DNA from: Sambucus nigra | Lineage: Eukaryota > Streptophyta > Magnoliopsida > Dipsacales > Adoxaceae | DNA length: 64,000 bases | Direction: 5' to 3' | NCBI GenBank assembly: GCA_949130495.1 | Contig: OX422214.1 | Span: 3,394,046 to 3,458,045, forward strand | Part shown: positions 11,393 through 22,800 of the stretch, in pieces | Position numbering within the stretch: position 1 is the stretch's first letter | Layout: each line of letters begins with the position of its first letter | Made by a program: the position numbers and the translations under genes | The notes under the pieces: generated by a model | Seen by the model: the letters and a program-made list of their open reading frames with translations, nothing else | What the model was told of the DNA's origin: nothing | Databases searched by the model: none

Positions 11393-11715
11393 TTGCAACA
11401 TTCCATGGTCACTCTTGGCAAAGATGGTATTCGCCTTCCAAATCCTGAATATGCTCTTAATGAAGTTTATGATGTTGACTGCACTGAACCTACTTGTTTT
11501 AGTCAAGCGTTAAACAATGTGGAGTGGCACACAACTATGGGATTTGAGTTTAATGCCCTACAATTGTATGGTACTTGGTCACTTGTTGCTCCTCGATATG
11601 ATATGAATATATTTCCCAACAAGTGGGTGTTTAAGATTAAACGTAGGTCTGGCGGTTCAATTGACTTGGCAAATGGTTTCCGCCAACCAGAAGGTATTGA
11701 TTATTGGAGCATATA
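11393..11715 (+). pseudogene. Copia reverse transcriptase, N-terminal fragment
   Basis: The frame includes EWHTTMGFEFNALQLYGTWS and NKWVFKIKRRSGGSIDL, then a QPEGIDYW-like end. This is the start of the RVT_2 domain. It lacks the YVDD catalytic motif because the sequence ends at the MITE boundary at 11716. The segment between SIDL and the end is also shortened compared with family members. Confidence 0.85.
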
Positions 11716-11898
11716 CTAAATAGTCCCTCGAACATTTTTTAATACACATTTAGTCCAAGTTTTTTTATTTTTCTGCAAAAAGTCTTTCACCATGCCCCTG
11801 TCGCAGAGCTTTAAAGATAGCAAAATAAGAGATTTTTTGGTACAAAATAGAAGGCTTGGACTAAATTTGTATTTGAAAATGTTCGGGAGACTTTTTGG
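11716..11898. mobile_element. MITE with about 44-bp terminal inverted repeats
   Basis: The first 44 bases (CTAAATAGTCCCTCGAACAT...) are nearly the reverse complement of the last 44 (...ATGTTCGGGAGACTTTTTGG). The element is 183 bp, non-coding, and flanked on both sides by TATA (11712-11715, 11899-11902), which may be a TA or TATA target duplication. The superfamily cannot be settled from this copy. Confidence 0.75.
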
Positions 11899-13378
11899 TA
11901 TATGTGCAACCAAGTGATTTATGGATTATGGAGAAAATATCTTAATGTGTTTGATTCTTTGCAGAAACTGGATAATTATAAAAATGATCACTTTATTGTT
12001 GAAGAAAAACGCTATATTGCGAGCTATAACGCAATCGCTTTATTGATGTTCTTAAACTTGAGTTGGTTCTAAAGTTATTGATTGATTATATGCGGCTTTC
12101 ATCAATGATATGTGTTTGTGCCTTATGTTCTGTGTTTATGCATACTAAATAAAGAGAATTTTAATAAAAAGGTGAGGACACAAAGGCTAAGCTTTTGATT
12201 TAAGAGACTAGATTAAAAATGACCGGTAATTTCTTTCCTTGAGCTTTGTGTAGTTTAAGTCTTGAAGAGTAATAAAGATGGTAACCAATAAAAAATTCCA
12301 TATTATTATCTCTGAGATGTTAAACGCTTGAGATGATATACTACTTTAATGATTTGATCATTAGCACAATGTTGTATACATTTTCTTTAGGTCATAAAGT
12401 CTGTCAGTATACTGTTTTTTTATCGAAGTAGTTAGTTTCTTTATGTTATATATTGTTTAAAATTTATGATTTGGTCAAATGTAATGTAATTAGTTTTGAT
12501 AGTATCTGTACTTTCGATTATTTGATTGTTAATTTTTTTTGTGCAGTGTCTCAAATGTGGTTTGGATTTTCTAATGACAACACGGCATTTACAAAGGTTA
12601 AAAAGCTACATCAATTATTTTGGTTGTTTTTCTTTTGAAATCAAGAGAATATACTGAGATTGGGAGTGAAAACTGATGTGGGAAGAAAGATAGAGTTCAC
12701 ACAGTGTGTGAGCTCTCTTAATCATATTTGGAAGGACTATGATTAGTCTGAGAAATTGTATGAGAGTGCAGCAACAAAATAGTGTATGCAATATATGGGT
12801 TGTATGGGCTCATAGATATTAATAAAAGAGATACCTATTGCAATAATAATATGTATTTGACTTTACTCTGAAATACTTTGGAAATATAACTCTGGATAGT
12901 AACTCGAGTGGTAAGAGAAAATTGATTGACTCATACCTACATGGAAATTAAGATAATAGCAACCCTTTGAATTATGTGGTTTATTTGATTAAATATTTTG
13001 AGTTTGTTTCGATACCTTTAATTAATAGTTTGACATTGAAATGTTGCTATAGTTTTTGTCAATCGGTATAACTGATCTGAATTGGTGGTGATTTTTAGGG
13101 TTTATATGATCTGAATTGGTGTACAATGTACAATGTCTAATACCGTGAAACACATTGCCTGAGGTAAGTTAAGTACTACTTTGAATACGTAACCCCTTAA
13201 AAACACATACCAAGGGTCCATTCAAATGATGTCTTTGAATAGAAGAACGAAGGAATTTGGGATAATTCTTTAAGGTGAAATACTACTATTATTTATTGGG
13301 CCTGGTGGAGATACCAAGTACCATATCAAAAGTATACCTATAACTCAAAACACAATTTCAAATCACTTGAGCCACCAC

Positions 13379-13381
<3 letters not shown>
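11899..13381. other. No gene recognised
   Basis: AT-rich DNA with short frames only. No continuation of copia RT is seen after the MITE. I see no repeat structure of note. Confidence 0.45.

Positions 13382-13421
<40 letters not shown>
13382..13421 (+). repeat. (CT)n microsatellite
   Basis: About 20 uninterrupted CT dinucleotides. Just after it, ATCGTGGGTGGTGATTC occurs twice (about 13440 and 13482). Confidence 0.95.
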
Positions 13422-13423
<2 letters not shown>

Positions 13424-13869
13424 GGAGTTAAGTAAATAAATCGTGGGTGGTGATTCGTATAGCTTTCACGCTCAAGTTCTATCGTGGGTGGTGATTCAAT
13501 AAGGTTTTGATGGATTTTAAAGATGAGTCGTGAAAATTTTTGGATTTAGGGGTTTTGTCGATATGGGATTGAACATTGAACACCAGTTGTTTGTTGTATG
13601 CCTTTTACAATCTGACACATGAGTATTTTAAGTCCTTTGGCATATCTTTTGGGTATATTAATTAGAAGTGAACATTATAGAATTGTGTGCGAAGTTCAAT
13701 GAGATTCTAAACTAATTGGTTTTAAGTGAAAAATACTTCAAAAACATATTTTTTACAGAATTTAATAGTCAAGTATTTGAACAATTCGATATATACTACT
13801 ATTTTGTGCGTATTATGCCTATATGCTCTGCAATTGAAGTATTAGACATTCTGATTATTTTTATTTTGT

Positions 13870-14065
13870 GATTTATGATTTTTAGCTTATCATTATGGCT
13901 GCAACTATATGTGAGTTTGGTTAATAGAACTATTACTATTTTCATGCATAAAGAACCCATCATAGAGCCTCTAAAATCTCTGAAAATGCCCCCTCATAGC
14001 AACTTGACCAGGAGCACCTTTAGCAAGGCCATCAGTGTTAAGTCTAATCTACATGGGAGGAGGAG
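13870..14065 (-). pseudogene. LINE RNase H-like domain remnant
   Basis: The minus strand reads IRLNTDGLAKGAPGQVAMRG followed by a decayed tail. The NTDG-x-x-KG-x-PG-x-x pattern is the first strand and catalytic aspartate of the RVT_3/RNase H domain found at the C terminus of plant L1 elements and related proteins. A stop follows within about 10 codons. The sequence up to 14640 may be the zinc-finger region before it, but I cannot confirm motifs there. Confidence 0.6.
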
Positions 14066-14649
14066 GAAGCCAAAACACAGGGGTGATGACAGGATCTTTG
14101 GGAGGAAAGCATTTTATTTTGACAGATTTGAGTAAAATAAGGTCAGTGGTTGTGCTCATGTGACCGGAGAAATTTTAGACACTAACATTAAGCCATGCAG
14201 TCATACAATTTTGTTCTTTCGGTCGATTAAAATTGGTTTTGGAAGGTTTTAAGGTTCCTAGCTCTCCAAATAACATCAAAGAGATTTTGAGAGGATGCAG
14301 TCCCTAAGTTAAAGATCTGTGGACTCAATTAATGCTTACATATATGATTCCAAAGCTGCTGAATGGTGACAGGGGTTGGGTACTGTAAATTAAATCTGCT
14401 ATAATGCCTTTTCCACAAAGAACGATAGTAGATGCAGTCAATAAAGAGTTGGTCATGGATTTCCATATATTGAAAACGGAGAATTCAACATGGGTCAACT
14501 GCAAGGCCAATTTCGTACACATGCAGTCAATAAAGTTGTACAGTTGACCCAATTTCTGTTATCAGTTGTTGGGGCAAGTCGCAGAGGGGTGGAGAGATAT
14601 ATGGGAAAATCATCGATGAGGTTAGCAGTAAATTCTCTCACTTCGAAGA

Positions 14650-15013
14650 TATTTTTGGCTTCTCAATCTCTTTCTCTGTCTCTCTCTCTCTCTCTCTACT
14701 CTCTCACCCTCTACCCTCCCTACCACCTGGTCGCACCAGTGGTCACTACCACATATTAATTAATGTAATAAAAAAACCCTGTTCTCTCTCACTCTACTCT
14801 TTCTTTTTATTCTTCCATTTCTCTATTTTCTTTTCTACAGTGATTTTGGTATAGGCTATTCAATAACATGGTTATTGGGTTGTTGGAATTTCTTTTTATA
14901 GAGATCTTAGCAGGTAATTTTACGGTTCAGTTACTTTAAGTTGTTTTTCAAAACCTAAATTTATCTATCTTTCTCCAATTTTTGGGTAATTTTGGTTGTT
15001 TACCTAATTTGGG

Positions 15014-15051
<38 letters not shown>

Positions 15052-17590
15052 CTTAAACGGGAGTTCAGAATTGTTGCCTTTTCGTACTTATTTGATTCTT
15101 TTTGTATTTCAGGTACAAAATTAGATATCAAAACCATGGTGTTTGGGTTATGCATGTCTGAGTTTGGTTATGTGCCTAGGTGTGTTAAGTTTGAGATAAT
15201 TTGTTTTGGAGATTTCTGATTTGGGTCTGTCTCTCTGATAGTATTTTTTTAAAAATTTATTATTAAGATATTTCAGATATGTTTGTGTGTTTTCAGAGAT
15301 GGGTTGGTTATACCTTGGTTTGTTTTGAGAGGTTAGTTACTCATTATCTGTTGGATTTTTCTCAGTTATTATCTCTTTTCGTATGAGAATAAGTGTAGTC
15401 CAATTGGTTTCAAATGATTTATTACAAGGGGGGTTTACCTTTTGGAGTAAAGTAAAGGTATTTTATGGCCTACTCAGAACAATAACATGAGTTTTGGAGG
15501 TAGTCAGTTGAGGAACTATAACAACAAGCTAGGTAATGGGTATTTTACTCATTCATTTGAGGTTCTTTCCATTGTAACAATTTTTTTGGTGATGGTAAAG
15601 TTTTGGGTAGTGTGGTGATTGTGGGTGTCATAAATGTAATGATATTGAAGTTTTAGGTTTTCTCACGTGTGAATTTCATTGTACTAACTATAATTTACGG
15701 GTTTGTTTCTTGGTTACTGTTATTTTTGTTTCATGTTTTCTTTTCCATCCAATTTTATGTTTTTTTTTCATTCATGTTTATTGTTTATTGTTGTAGAGGA
15801 AGGCTCACCTACATCATGATGTATACATCACATCTAATTCTAAGCCCTAATAAACTTTTTTTCCAAATTTTTTATTTTTCTATTGAAATTTACTTTCCAA
15901 TCAACACATATTCAAAAAAATTAGGTAAAAATACATTTTGTAGCTATTTTTAAAAAATGATCAAAAAACAGCAGGTTTAGGATCTTAGTAATCATCTTCT
16001 TCAAGTAATCATATGCCCGTTTCTATGTTTTTTAGGGTCTTAGTAAGCATCTTGCCTTTTTGTTTGTGTATTTGTGTCTTCACATTCATAACAGTTCAAC
16101 TTTGTTAAACAAAAAGGGGACTGCATAGTATGAATTTTAAAAGTGCCAGTATATGTAATTGTCTTTCTTGCTTGACTTGGAATAAGGAGTTAAGTTCAAT
16201 TTTGTGTAATTATTTTGAATACAAATCAAAAATTAAATTTTTTCTGTTGTTTTTATTATAGAAAATTTAGATGAATTGGAAGAAAATATGCAGAGTTAAA
16301 ACCAGAGTTTAGGAAACAATTCAGCGTTGAAGAGGCACCAACAAATGTCCATTTATGATTCTGTTTAGCGTTTATATTTTATATTCTCTCCATGCTATGT
16401 ATTTTCTAGATCTATAAGATTTGTTCTTTGATTTTCAATCCATAATTCTCTAAGCTATTTGCCTCTGATGATGCTCAGGTACCCTGTTTGTGAGGAATAA
16501 GAATTCAGAAGAAAAATTGTTCAAGCATGAATGTGACATGTTCTCATTGTTCAAGAAAAATGGCTCATCTTATTTGGAGGTTTTAGGTGAATTAGTTTTA
16601 TTGCATTTTGACTTGGGAATTACACATTATTTTTCCCCATTTATCAAAGTACAAAATTGGTATATGCCTTTTTTATAGGTAAGACAGGGTGGATTGAGGT
16701 GGCTTTCAGGTATTTTAATATTCAAGTGACTTGAGAGTGCTTCACATCTTATAAAATTGGTATGCATATGTTTTAAATGACATTTTCCATTAATTATGGT
16801 ACTTATACTTTTAAACAATTTTCTTATGCAGATTGACAGTCTTGTTATTCACAACATATCTGGAAATTTTGGATCAATCTAGCCAAGTGCATTGGCAGAG
16901 CTACTTTTGACGTTTTAATGGCATGTTTATGTTACAAAGATGATGATAACACAAAATGTCTCATGCTTGTACATCTATGTACATCTAACTAAGTGTGTTA
17001 AATTTTGTAATTATTGTACAACTATGTACAATTCTATAAGGTGCAGTTCATTTAATTTTCAATATAGTTAGATGGAAATGTCAACTTCATGTGGTATATG
17101 AACCTATGCTTTTGAATTTTGTACTACGAATAAATTACAAACATTTATCGAAGTTCTTGCATGTTAGTATGTATCATTGTTGCAATTATCTCAATAATTT
17201 AAGGAATTGACTTGGATTTTAAGTACAACCTAATCTCATTTATGTTGTATTTGGTTCATGAATTTAGTTAGGAAGAAGAAAATTTAAACGAGGATGGTTT
17301 AGAGAGGGTTTGCACGAGTACAACTACACCGGAGTGAAAATTATGAGAGTGCAATCGGCAAGGGAAAATTTTAGTTCTTTATCTATCTTATCACAATATT
17401 ATAGAATATCGATATTATCCGCTACATCATTGTTAGGGAACTTTTAATGTTGATGAAATACATGAATCTTGACAAAATATATGATTATAATACCAAAAGA
17501 ACACAACAAAGGTTATAAAGTGGCCTTATAGATTAAAGTAGTGAACTACATGATTATAATACAAAATCCAGGCAAGAAGGATAAAAAAAG
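14650..17590. other. Unidentified insertion inside the LINE
   Basis: Starts with CT-rich sequence (about 14660-14720) and includes a (TA)n run at 15018-15048. It is otherwise T-rich with no long frame. It separates the LINE RT entry from its RNase H end, so some or all of it was inserted or replaced the RT. I found no clear TIR, LTR or Helitron terminus. The edges are approximate. Confidence 0.35.
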
Positions 17591-17782
17591 TGCTCAACAG
17601 TCCAACTTTTTTTGGAAAAATTACCAGTGAAACCATCAGGCCCAGGGCATAAATATGCAGTCATCATCAGATAGAAGACTGGGAATGGTGGAAGTGATGA
17701 GACCATTATCAATAGTTAAGCTTTGAGAGTTTCACATGTTGGAGAAATACCTGATTACATGTTCTTGAATACCAGTGGGAGA
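17590..17782 (-). pseudogene. LINE linker and RT entry (GPDGF motif)
   Basis: The minus strand contains IQEHVIRYFSNM-like text, SLTIDNGLITSTIPSLLS and then PGPDGFTGNF. The GPDGF motif is the first recognisable block of plant L1 reverse transcriptase. About 20 residues usually found before it appear deleted, and a frame change lies in that zone. RT continues for only a few residues before the unidentified insertion. Confidence 0.72.
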
Positions 17783-18165
17783 CATGGTTCAAAGTCGCGG
17801 TATCGGTGTACGACTCGAATCCCCAATTTTCAACTCGGTATCGGTCGCGATATTGGGTGATATGCAATGATACCCAATTTAGAGACTCTAAAAAGATTTG
17901 AAAAAAATATTTAAAATTTTATAAAAATAAGAGTAATATTATTGATTAATTAGACAAGTACAAATCCATCATATAGTATGCATAGCATTGTCTAATAGCT
18001 TATACTGACGTGTGTCACATTTATTAGCTGTATTTCATTATAGTTTAGTAATAAGTAAACAAAACGATTAAATTAGACATAAAAGTTTATAAAAAATAGT
18101 AAATAGAAGTTAAAATGTAGTAATGTATCAATTACTAATCAAGTATATATATTTAATATAAAATG

Positions 18166-18297
18166 TCATACCCAGTGCACAAGACTCCCGCTTAAGATGT
18201 CGGATGGCCTTACCCCATAAATGGAGAGTCTACACCCATGTCTCGAACCCACGACCAACTATAGCTTGGACAAGGACACTGGCCATCGCACCAAGGT
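18166..18297 (-). mobile_element. Au-type SINE
   Basis: The minus strand reads CCTTGGTGCGATGG (A-box region), GTGGGTTCGAGAC (B box of the RNA polymerase III promoter) and, toward its 3' end, GGGAGTCTTGTGCACTGGG. This is the layout and wording of the Au family of plant tRNA-derived SINEs. It is nested inside the TIR element. An AT-rich tail follows instead of a clean T-run. Confidence 0.78.
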
Positions 18298-18301
18298 ATG
18301 A

Positions 18302-18302
18302 C

Positions 18303-18360
<58 letters not shown>
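18302..18360 (+). repeat. Compound (CT)n(AT)n microsatellite
   Basis: CT repeats pass directly into AT repeats. It lies between the SINE 5' end and the hairpin MITE. Confidence 0.95.
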
Positions 18361-18362
<2 letters not shown>

Positions 18363-18539
18363 AATTCGTCATGTTAATTGTGGTTGAATTAAATCCTTAC
18401 CATATAAGTTATAATGTATTTATATATATTAATTAAAAATTTATTATTTTTAATATATTTTTAATTAATATATATAAATACATTATTACTTATATGGTAA
18501 GGATTTAATTCAACCATAATTAACATGATGAATTTGATA
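18358..18539. mobile_element. Hairpin MITE (about 182 bp)
   Basis: Two arms of about 85 bp are near-perfect reverse complements, starting TATCAAATTC and ending GAATTTGATA, around a short AT-rich centre. There is no coding capacity. It could fold into a long hairpin RNA. No target duplication is clear because the left flank is a microsatellite. Confidence 0.75.
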
Positions 18540-19239
18540 GTAGTAGTACGAATTTAATGATTTTTATAATTACAATTAAATTTATAATATGTTGTCCGAT
18601 ATCGCCCGAGTTGACCGAGATCTCGCCAATATGGTCCGATTTGAGCCAAAAACGCCGATTACTCAACTCGGGTCATGGTATCGGAACGGTAGGCCACGAA
18701 ATCGAGTCAACTCAGTCGAGTTGACTCGGTATCAGCCGATACTTTGAACCATGGGAGAAGAGTGAACAATGGTGCCTTCTTTGAGGATACTGATTTTGCT
18801 GGCAAAAGTTTTTTGGGCAACCAAAGAATGAGGTGCTTATATCCCCATCAGCTATTTACTTCATTAGAGACGTGTCCTTCCAAAAAGATTCTTCCTTTCT
18901 GATAGCATATATATAATCTTTTTGAGCCTCTTGTTCTTCTCTAAGTCAAGAGTGGAAGTATCTTCTAGTTGAGCTTACACAGAGCCAAGTTTTAGGCTAG
19001 CAGCTTTGACTCTAGTGTGTATGTTTTCTAAAAACTTCAACATTCTATATTTTGAGTTTGTTCTTAAGTAATTTGAGTTTGGGATTAACTATAAACCTAG
19101 TTGCCAACACACTAGGTATCTTATGAGTCCTTTGACCACAGTCATGGAATCTGGATGATCAGGTTAAACAGTGAGAAATTTAAATGGTTTTGGACCAGAA
19201 GTAACAACATGGTGGGATTGAAACTGAAGAGGATGATTA

Positions 19240-19790
19240 TCAGAGGGGCATTTGCGATGGGCTATGCACTGCATGGTTTGTCCAGTGTACAAAATCATAG
19301 CTATCAGCCATAGACTTGAAGTCATCACAGGCAGTTTTTAAAGGCAATTTGCTGCCTTGCCTTTCACGAGCACCTAAAACAGAGTTGAAATCCCCAATGG
19401 CAGTCCAAGAATAATTGTATTGAGGGTGCAGAGTGATGAATTCATCCCATAGATGTCTTATAATAATGTGGTCAGTACTGGCATAGACTAGAGAGATGAG
19501 GCAATCAGTGTGAAGAAATGTGCATTTTAGTACCACTTATTGAGTGGAGTTAAGAACAATGGATGGAGAAGTGATGTGATTGGCCTAGAAAGTCCAAATG
19601 TTGGGAGGCAGAATGCCGCTATTATTGAAACACAAAAATTTAAGACCTAAGGTAGAACAAAAACTTCGAAGAAGAGAGGTAAAATAAGAGGTGGGCTCAG
19701 CTAAGCAAAGGAGATCAGGCTTAGTAGAGTTGCATAAGTCAACTAGCTTTAAGTTTGGAAATAACTCTTATGTTCCCAATATAGAATTTT
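19240..19790 (-). pseudogene. LINE AP endonuclease domain
   Basis: The minus strand begins near 19790 with MKILYWEHKSYFQT, close to the MKILYWNIRG start of plant L1 ORF2. A best open part of 98 codons (19536-19240) includes SLVYASTDHIIIRHLWDEF and IGDFNSVLGARERQGSK, then CDDFKSMADSYDFV. GDFN is the conserved endonuclease block whose D and N lie in the active site. The domain nicks target DNA for target-primed reverse transcription. Stops and a frame change make it inactive. Confidence 0.85.
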
Positions 19791-19812
19791 CATTGTGAGA
19801 ACGTGTGGTGGA

Positions 19813-19832
19813 GGGGGGGGGGGGGGGGGGGG
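19813..19832 (+). repeat. Run of 20 G
   Basis: An uninterrupted poly-G run just upstream of the minus-strand LINE start. Confidence 0.9.
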
Positions 19833-19899
19833 AGATTTGCTTTACTGGTGGAAGCAGGGAGTTTCTTTTGAGCAGCTCTTTATTGATCAATCACCATCA

Positions 19900-22800
19900 T
19901 AAGCCACCAATATATTTTTTGGGGGATGTATGTAAGAATTAATATCCACGGATAACCGGAGAAATTAGAGAGCACCTGAAAAAACCACCAATCTTTTCTT
20001 CCATTCTTTTTCTAATTATTGATATGAAATAAATAATTATTTTCAATCTTTTTCGAACTATGTAATAAAAGAATCCCCAATAAATTATGCTCATATCTTA
20101 CTAGCACAAGGCAACCATAGGATAATGCTTATTTATTAAAGTCCTATTTTTTGAAGCCAAAAAAACAACAATATGATAACTGTGTTATGATTTTTGTTTC
20201 ATATATATTTGAAGATCTTTCAAGAGATCTCTACTCCTTGATATTATTGGCGTATTGTGAGAATATATTTATCAGTATTCCAATAGGAAAAGCATATGAC
20301 GTTTTTGGAAATCGTAATTTAGCTTCTAATCAGCTCCAAATCAAGCATTGTATGAACTTTTTCTTCCATAAATTTTTTACTTTCTACTACTACTTATTTA
20401 CCATATGATCTTGGTTCTGGTCTTGTAAAGATTACCTTCTTCAGCTTTATAAACATACTCGGTACCTGCTATATCGATTCACTTCACTTGTTTATATCTG
20501 TGGGAATACTAGCTACTGCACTTCTTTAAGTTTCCTCTGCAAATCTATAAGCCATAGGCACTATATCCAGTGGGAGCACCAGAACTATTTTTTTCGACCA
20601 GCCCATGAACCTATATGTAAGTATCAGTGTGGTCATTCTATGAACCATCCACGTTAAAGTAAAAGTAGTTAAGGTTGAGGGTTCCCTGGTTCCCAGTGAA
20701 TATGGGTTATTGTTTTGGCAGTTTGGTAAGTAGAGTTCTATATCAATTTTAAAATGCACTTGAGATCCATATATATTCTCATTCCTAAAAGGCAGTTGGT
20801 TCATGGAATTGCATAGATTTTAAAGAGTAAAAGCAATACTAGTTTACAAAGTTAAAGAAGCCTCATCGAATATGCACAAGGGTTGATACCATGCGTCTTA
20901 ATATGATATAACCAATTAGATAAAGCAGGGCACTGGTTAACAAAATGTGGATTGTTCTCGTCATGTAATTAATTGAGGTTAAGTAGTACAGTTCTTCAAT
21001 CCATAGACAAACATGGAAATTGTTATTTCTATTTCATATGTAACTGCCCGTTCTTTTGTTTGTCAGTTTAGTGGAATCAAGTAGCTAATGTTAATTAATA
21101 GAAAAAATGTTTATAACATTTGAAACTTTTGATACGCAGATAAATTCAAATAATTAAACTCACGACATTATTCTACAGAATACCGAAACAGTTGGCTTAG
21201 TGTCTCCCCTCTAAGTTATGTATTAGTGTTAAACCATATTATTATAGTCATGGATAATTGTATTTAATAACCTACCCTTTATGTAGTTGATCCACGCCAT
21301 TGGTGTCCCTCTTTGTTGTAAAGGGACACGAAAGGATGGCACCTCAACAAGACCTTTTCCTAATAATTATTAGCAAAATATGACTCGGAATCCAAAATCC
21401 CAGACGTGGTATCTGAATATTGTCCAATTTCCACTAGTTGCAACCATTTCCATGAATCTATTCGAGTTTAAAAAACTGAGTTTTGGGTAGAATTCACAAA
21501 CATGGTTTCCTTTTACGGTTATTCCCCTTGCCCCTAAATAACTTGCTTCCAATTAAATCATTGTATGATTTATTTTTATATTTGGTTTTGAATTGATTGG
21601 ACTAGTTTCCTTTTAGAGTTGATAATTATAAGATAATATATTTGATTGATTTAATTAAGGATGCTTACGTTATTAGTCCACTCAACTATATTTGTTTTAT
21701 TTAGTTTCATGTTTTGGGCAGACTTCCAGAACTACCTTGTTAATAATATTCACAAGTCTAATTTATTGATTATCAAATACTATTTGTCAACAATTTATAG
21801 GTCTTCGATTGTCAATTATTGTTTGTGGCTTTCTGTTTTTTGTAGTTTTATATGACGACAAGAAAACATGGGTGGAGAATAAATTTTTCTTTAGACACGG
21901 GTGGTGGTAGCCAAGACGGTTGGGGCTCAGGGCTCGGGCAGAGTCGATTGGGTAGGCTAGTGAGTGCAGTTGGGTGGCAGTTATTGGAGAAGCTTAATTA
22001 AGATCGAAAGAATTTATCGATCAAGATATTTTTTCCCTCTCCTTGGTTTCCACACATAAAAGCTTGGCTACTATTCTCGGGTAGACTGGTGACTGGGATG
22101 TGTTAAAAAGTCCCCATCCTCTCTATCTACTGGGAGGTTTTAGTCTTTAGTGGTGATGGCTAACTACCAGAAAGCTAGTGTTTTCTTTGGTCTATTTGTA
22201 GATTCTTTCAAATTACGTACTGAATTGCTTCCCTATACATTTTCCATTGGTGCCTTGTCTTAAAAGAACTGCAGTAGATAAGCACAGGGGAAGTGGGTGT
22301 TCAAATTTTCAAACAAGAAGGGAGACTGGTGCATTTTTTAAAGTAAGAAGTATCTGTGAGTATGCAAAAGTAGAATGTAAGTGAGTGTAGTTTACCCCCA
22401 TCTTATATTGAACATCTTGAAAACTCATACATCCACTCATATATAAACCAAAATTTCTTCAATAACGCATGTAATATACCCAAATTCAAATTATGTGTAT
22501 GTTAAAAGGCAAATATGTAATATACTTTCAATCATGAAACCCAATATATTGTCGAAGAGAAAATGATTATTTGAGAGAGAGTCTTGAAATATATTAATTC
22601 TCTGTTCACAACAGATGGAACAAATGAAAGTGAGGATTTCAAATTCAATTGTAGAGAGAGAATATAGAGAGAGGGGTTTGACACCAAACCACAAATCCAT
22701 TGCTTCCCAACACCTTGTGAATCCAAATATCGTAAATGCAATATATCTAAGATGTGTCCACGTCTTATGTTATGAAAACCTAGAATATAGGTGTGTGTAA

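Larger units (their letters stand above)
7340..11715 (+). mobile_element. Decayed Ty1/copia retrotransposon, truncated at both ends
   Basis: On the + strand, pieces of gag, zinc knuckle, protease, pre-integrase, integrase and the start of reverse transcriptase follow in copia order. All carry stops or frameshifts. Gag is split by a nested LTR-bearing insertion (7840 to about 9400). The RT stops at 11715, exactly where a MITE begins, and the rest of RT, RNase H and the 3' LTR do not reappear beyond it. No LTR belonging to this element is recognisable. Confidence 0.8.
17783..18753. mobile_element. TIR transposon (971 bp) inserted in the LINE
   Basis: Begins CATGGTTCAAAGT and ends ACTTTGAACCATG, a perfect 13-base inverted repeat. 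Both subterminal regions carry CGGTATCGG, GACTCG and AACTCGG-type repeats. Exact 5-bp direct repeats GGAGA flank it (17778-17782 and 18754-18758). A shifted reading gives imperfect 9-bp repeats (TGGGAGACA/TGGGAGAAG), which would suit a Mutator-like element. It has no coding capacity and hosts a SINE and a hairpin MITE. The LINE reading continues on both sides. Confidence 0.7.
13860..19900 (-). mobile_element. L1-type LINE on the minus strand, in pieces
   Basis: Reading the minus strand from high to low coordinates gives an AP endonuclease (19.24-19.79 kb), a linker, the entry to the RT domain (17.59-17.78 kb) and, far downstream, an RNase H-like end (13.87-14.06 kb). This is the domain order of plant L1 LINEs with RNase H. 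Two large insertions split it: a TIR element at 17783-18753 and unidentified DNA at about 14650-17590. Most of the RT domain is missing. Confidence 0.6.

Noticed and set aside
16490..16678. 62-codon + strand frame in the LINE insertion
   Set aside because: No recognisable domain, low complexity, and no neighbouring exon signals.
14650..17590. Helitron
   Set aside because: I looked for a TC start and a hairpin plus CTRR end and found no convincing pair.
18166..18297. tRNA gene
   Set aside because: A and B box words are present, but there is no cloverleaf and the 3' part matches an Au-type SINE.
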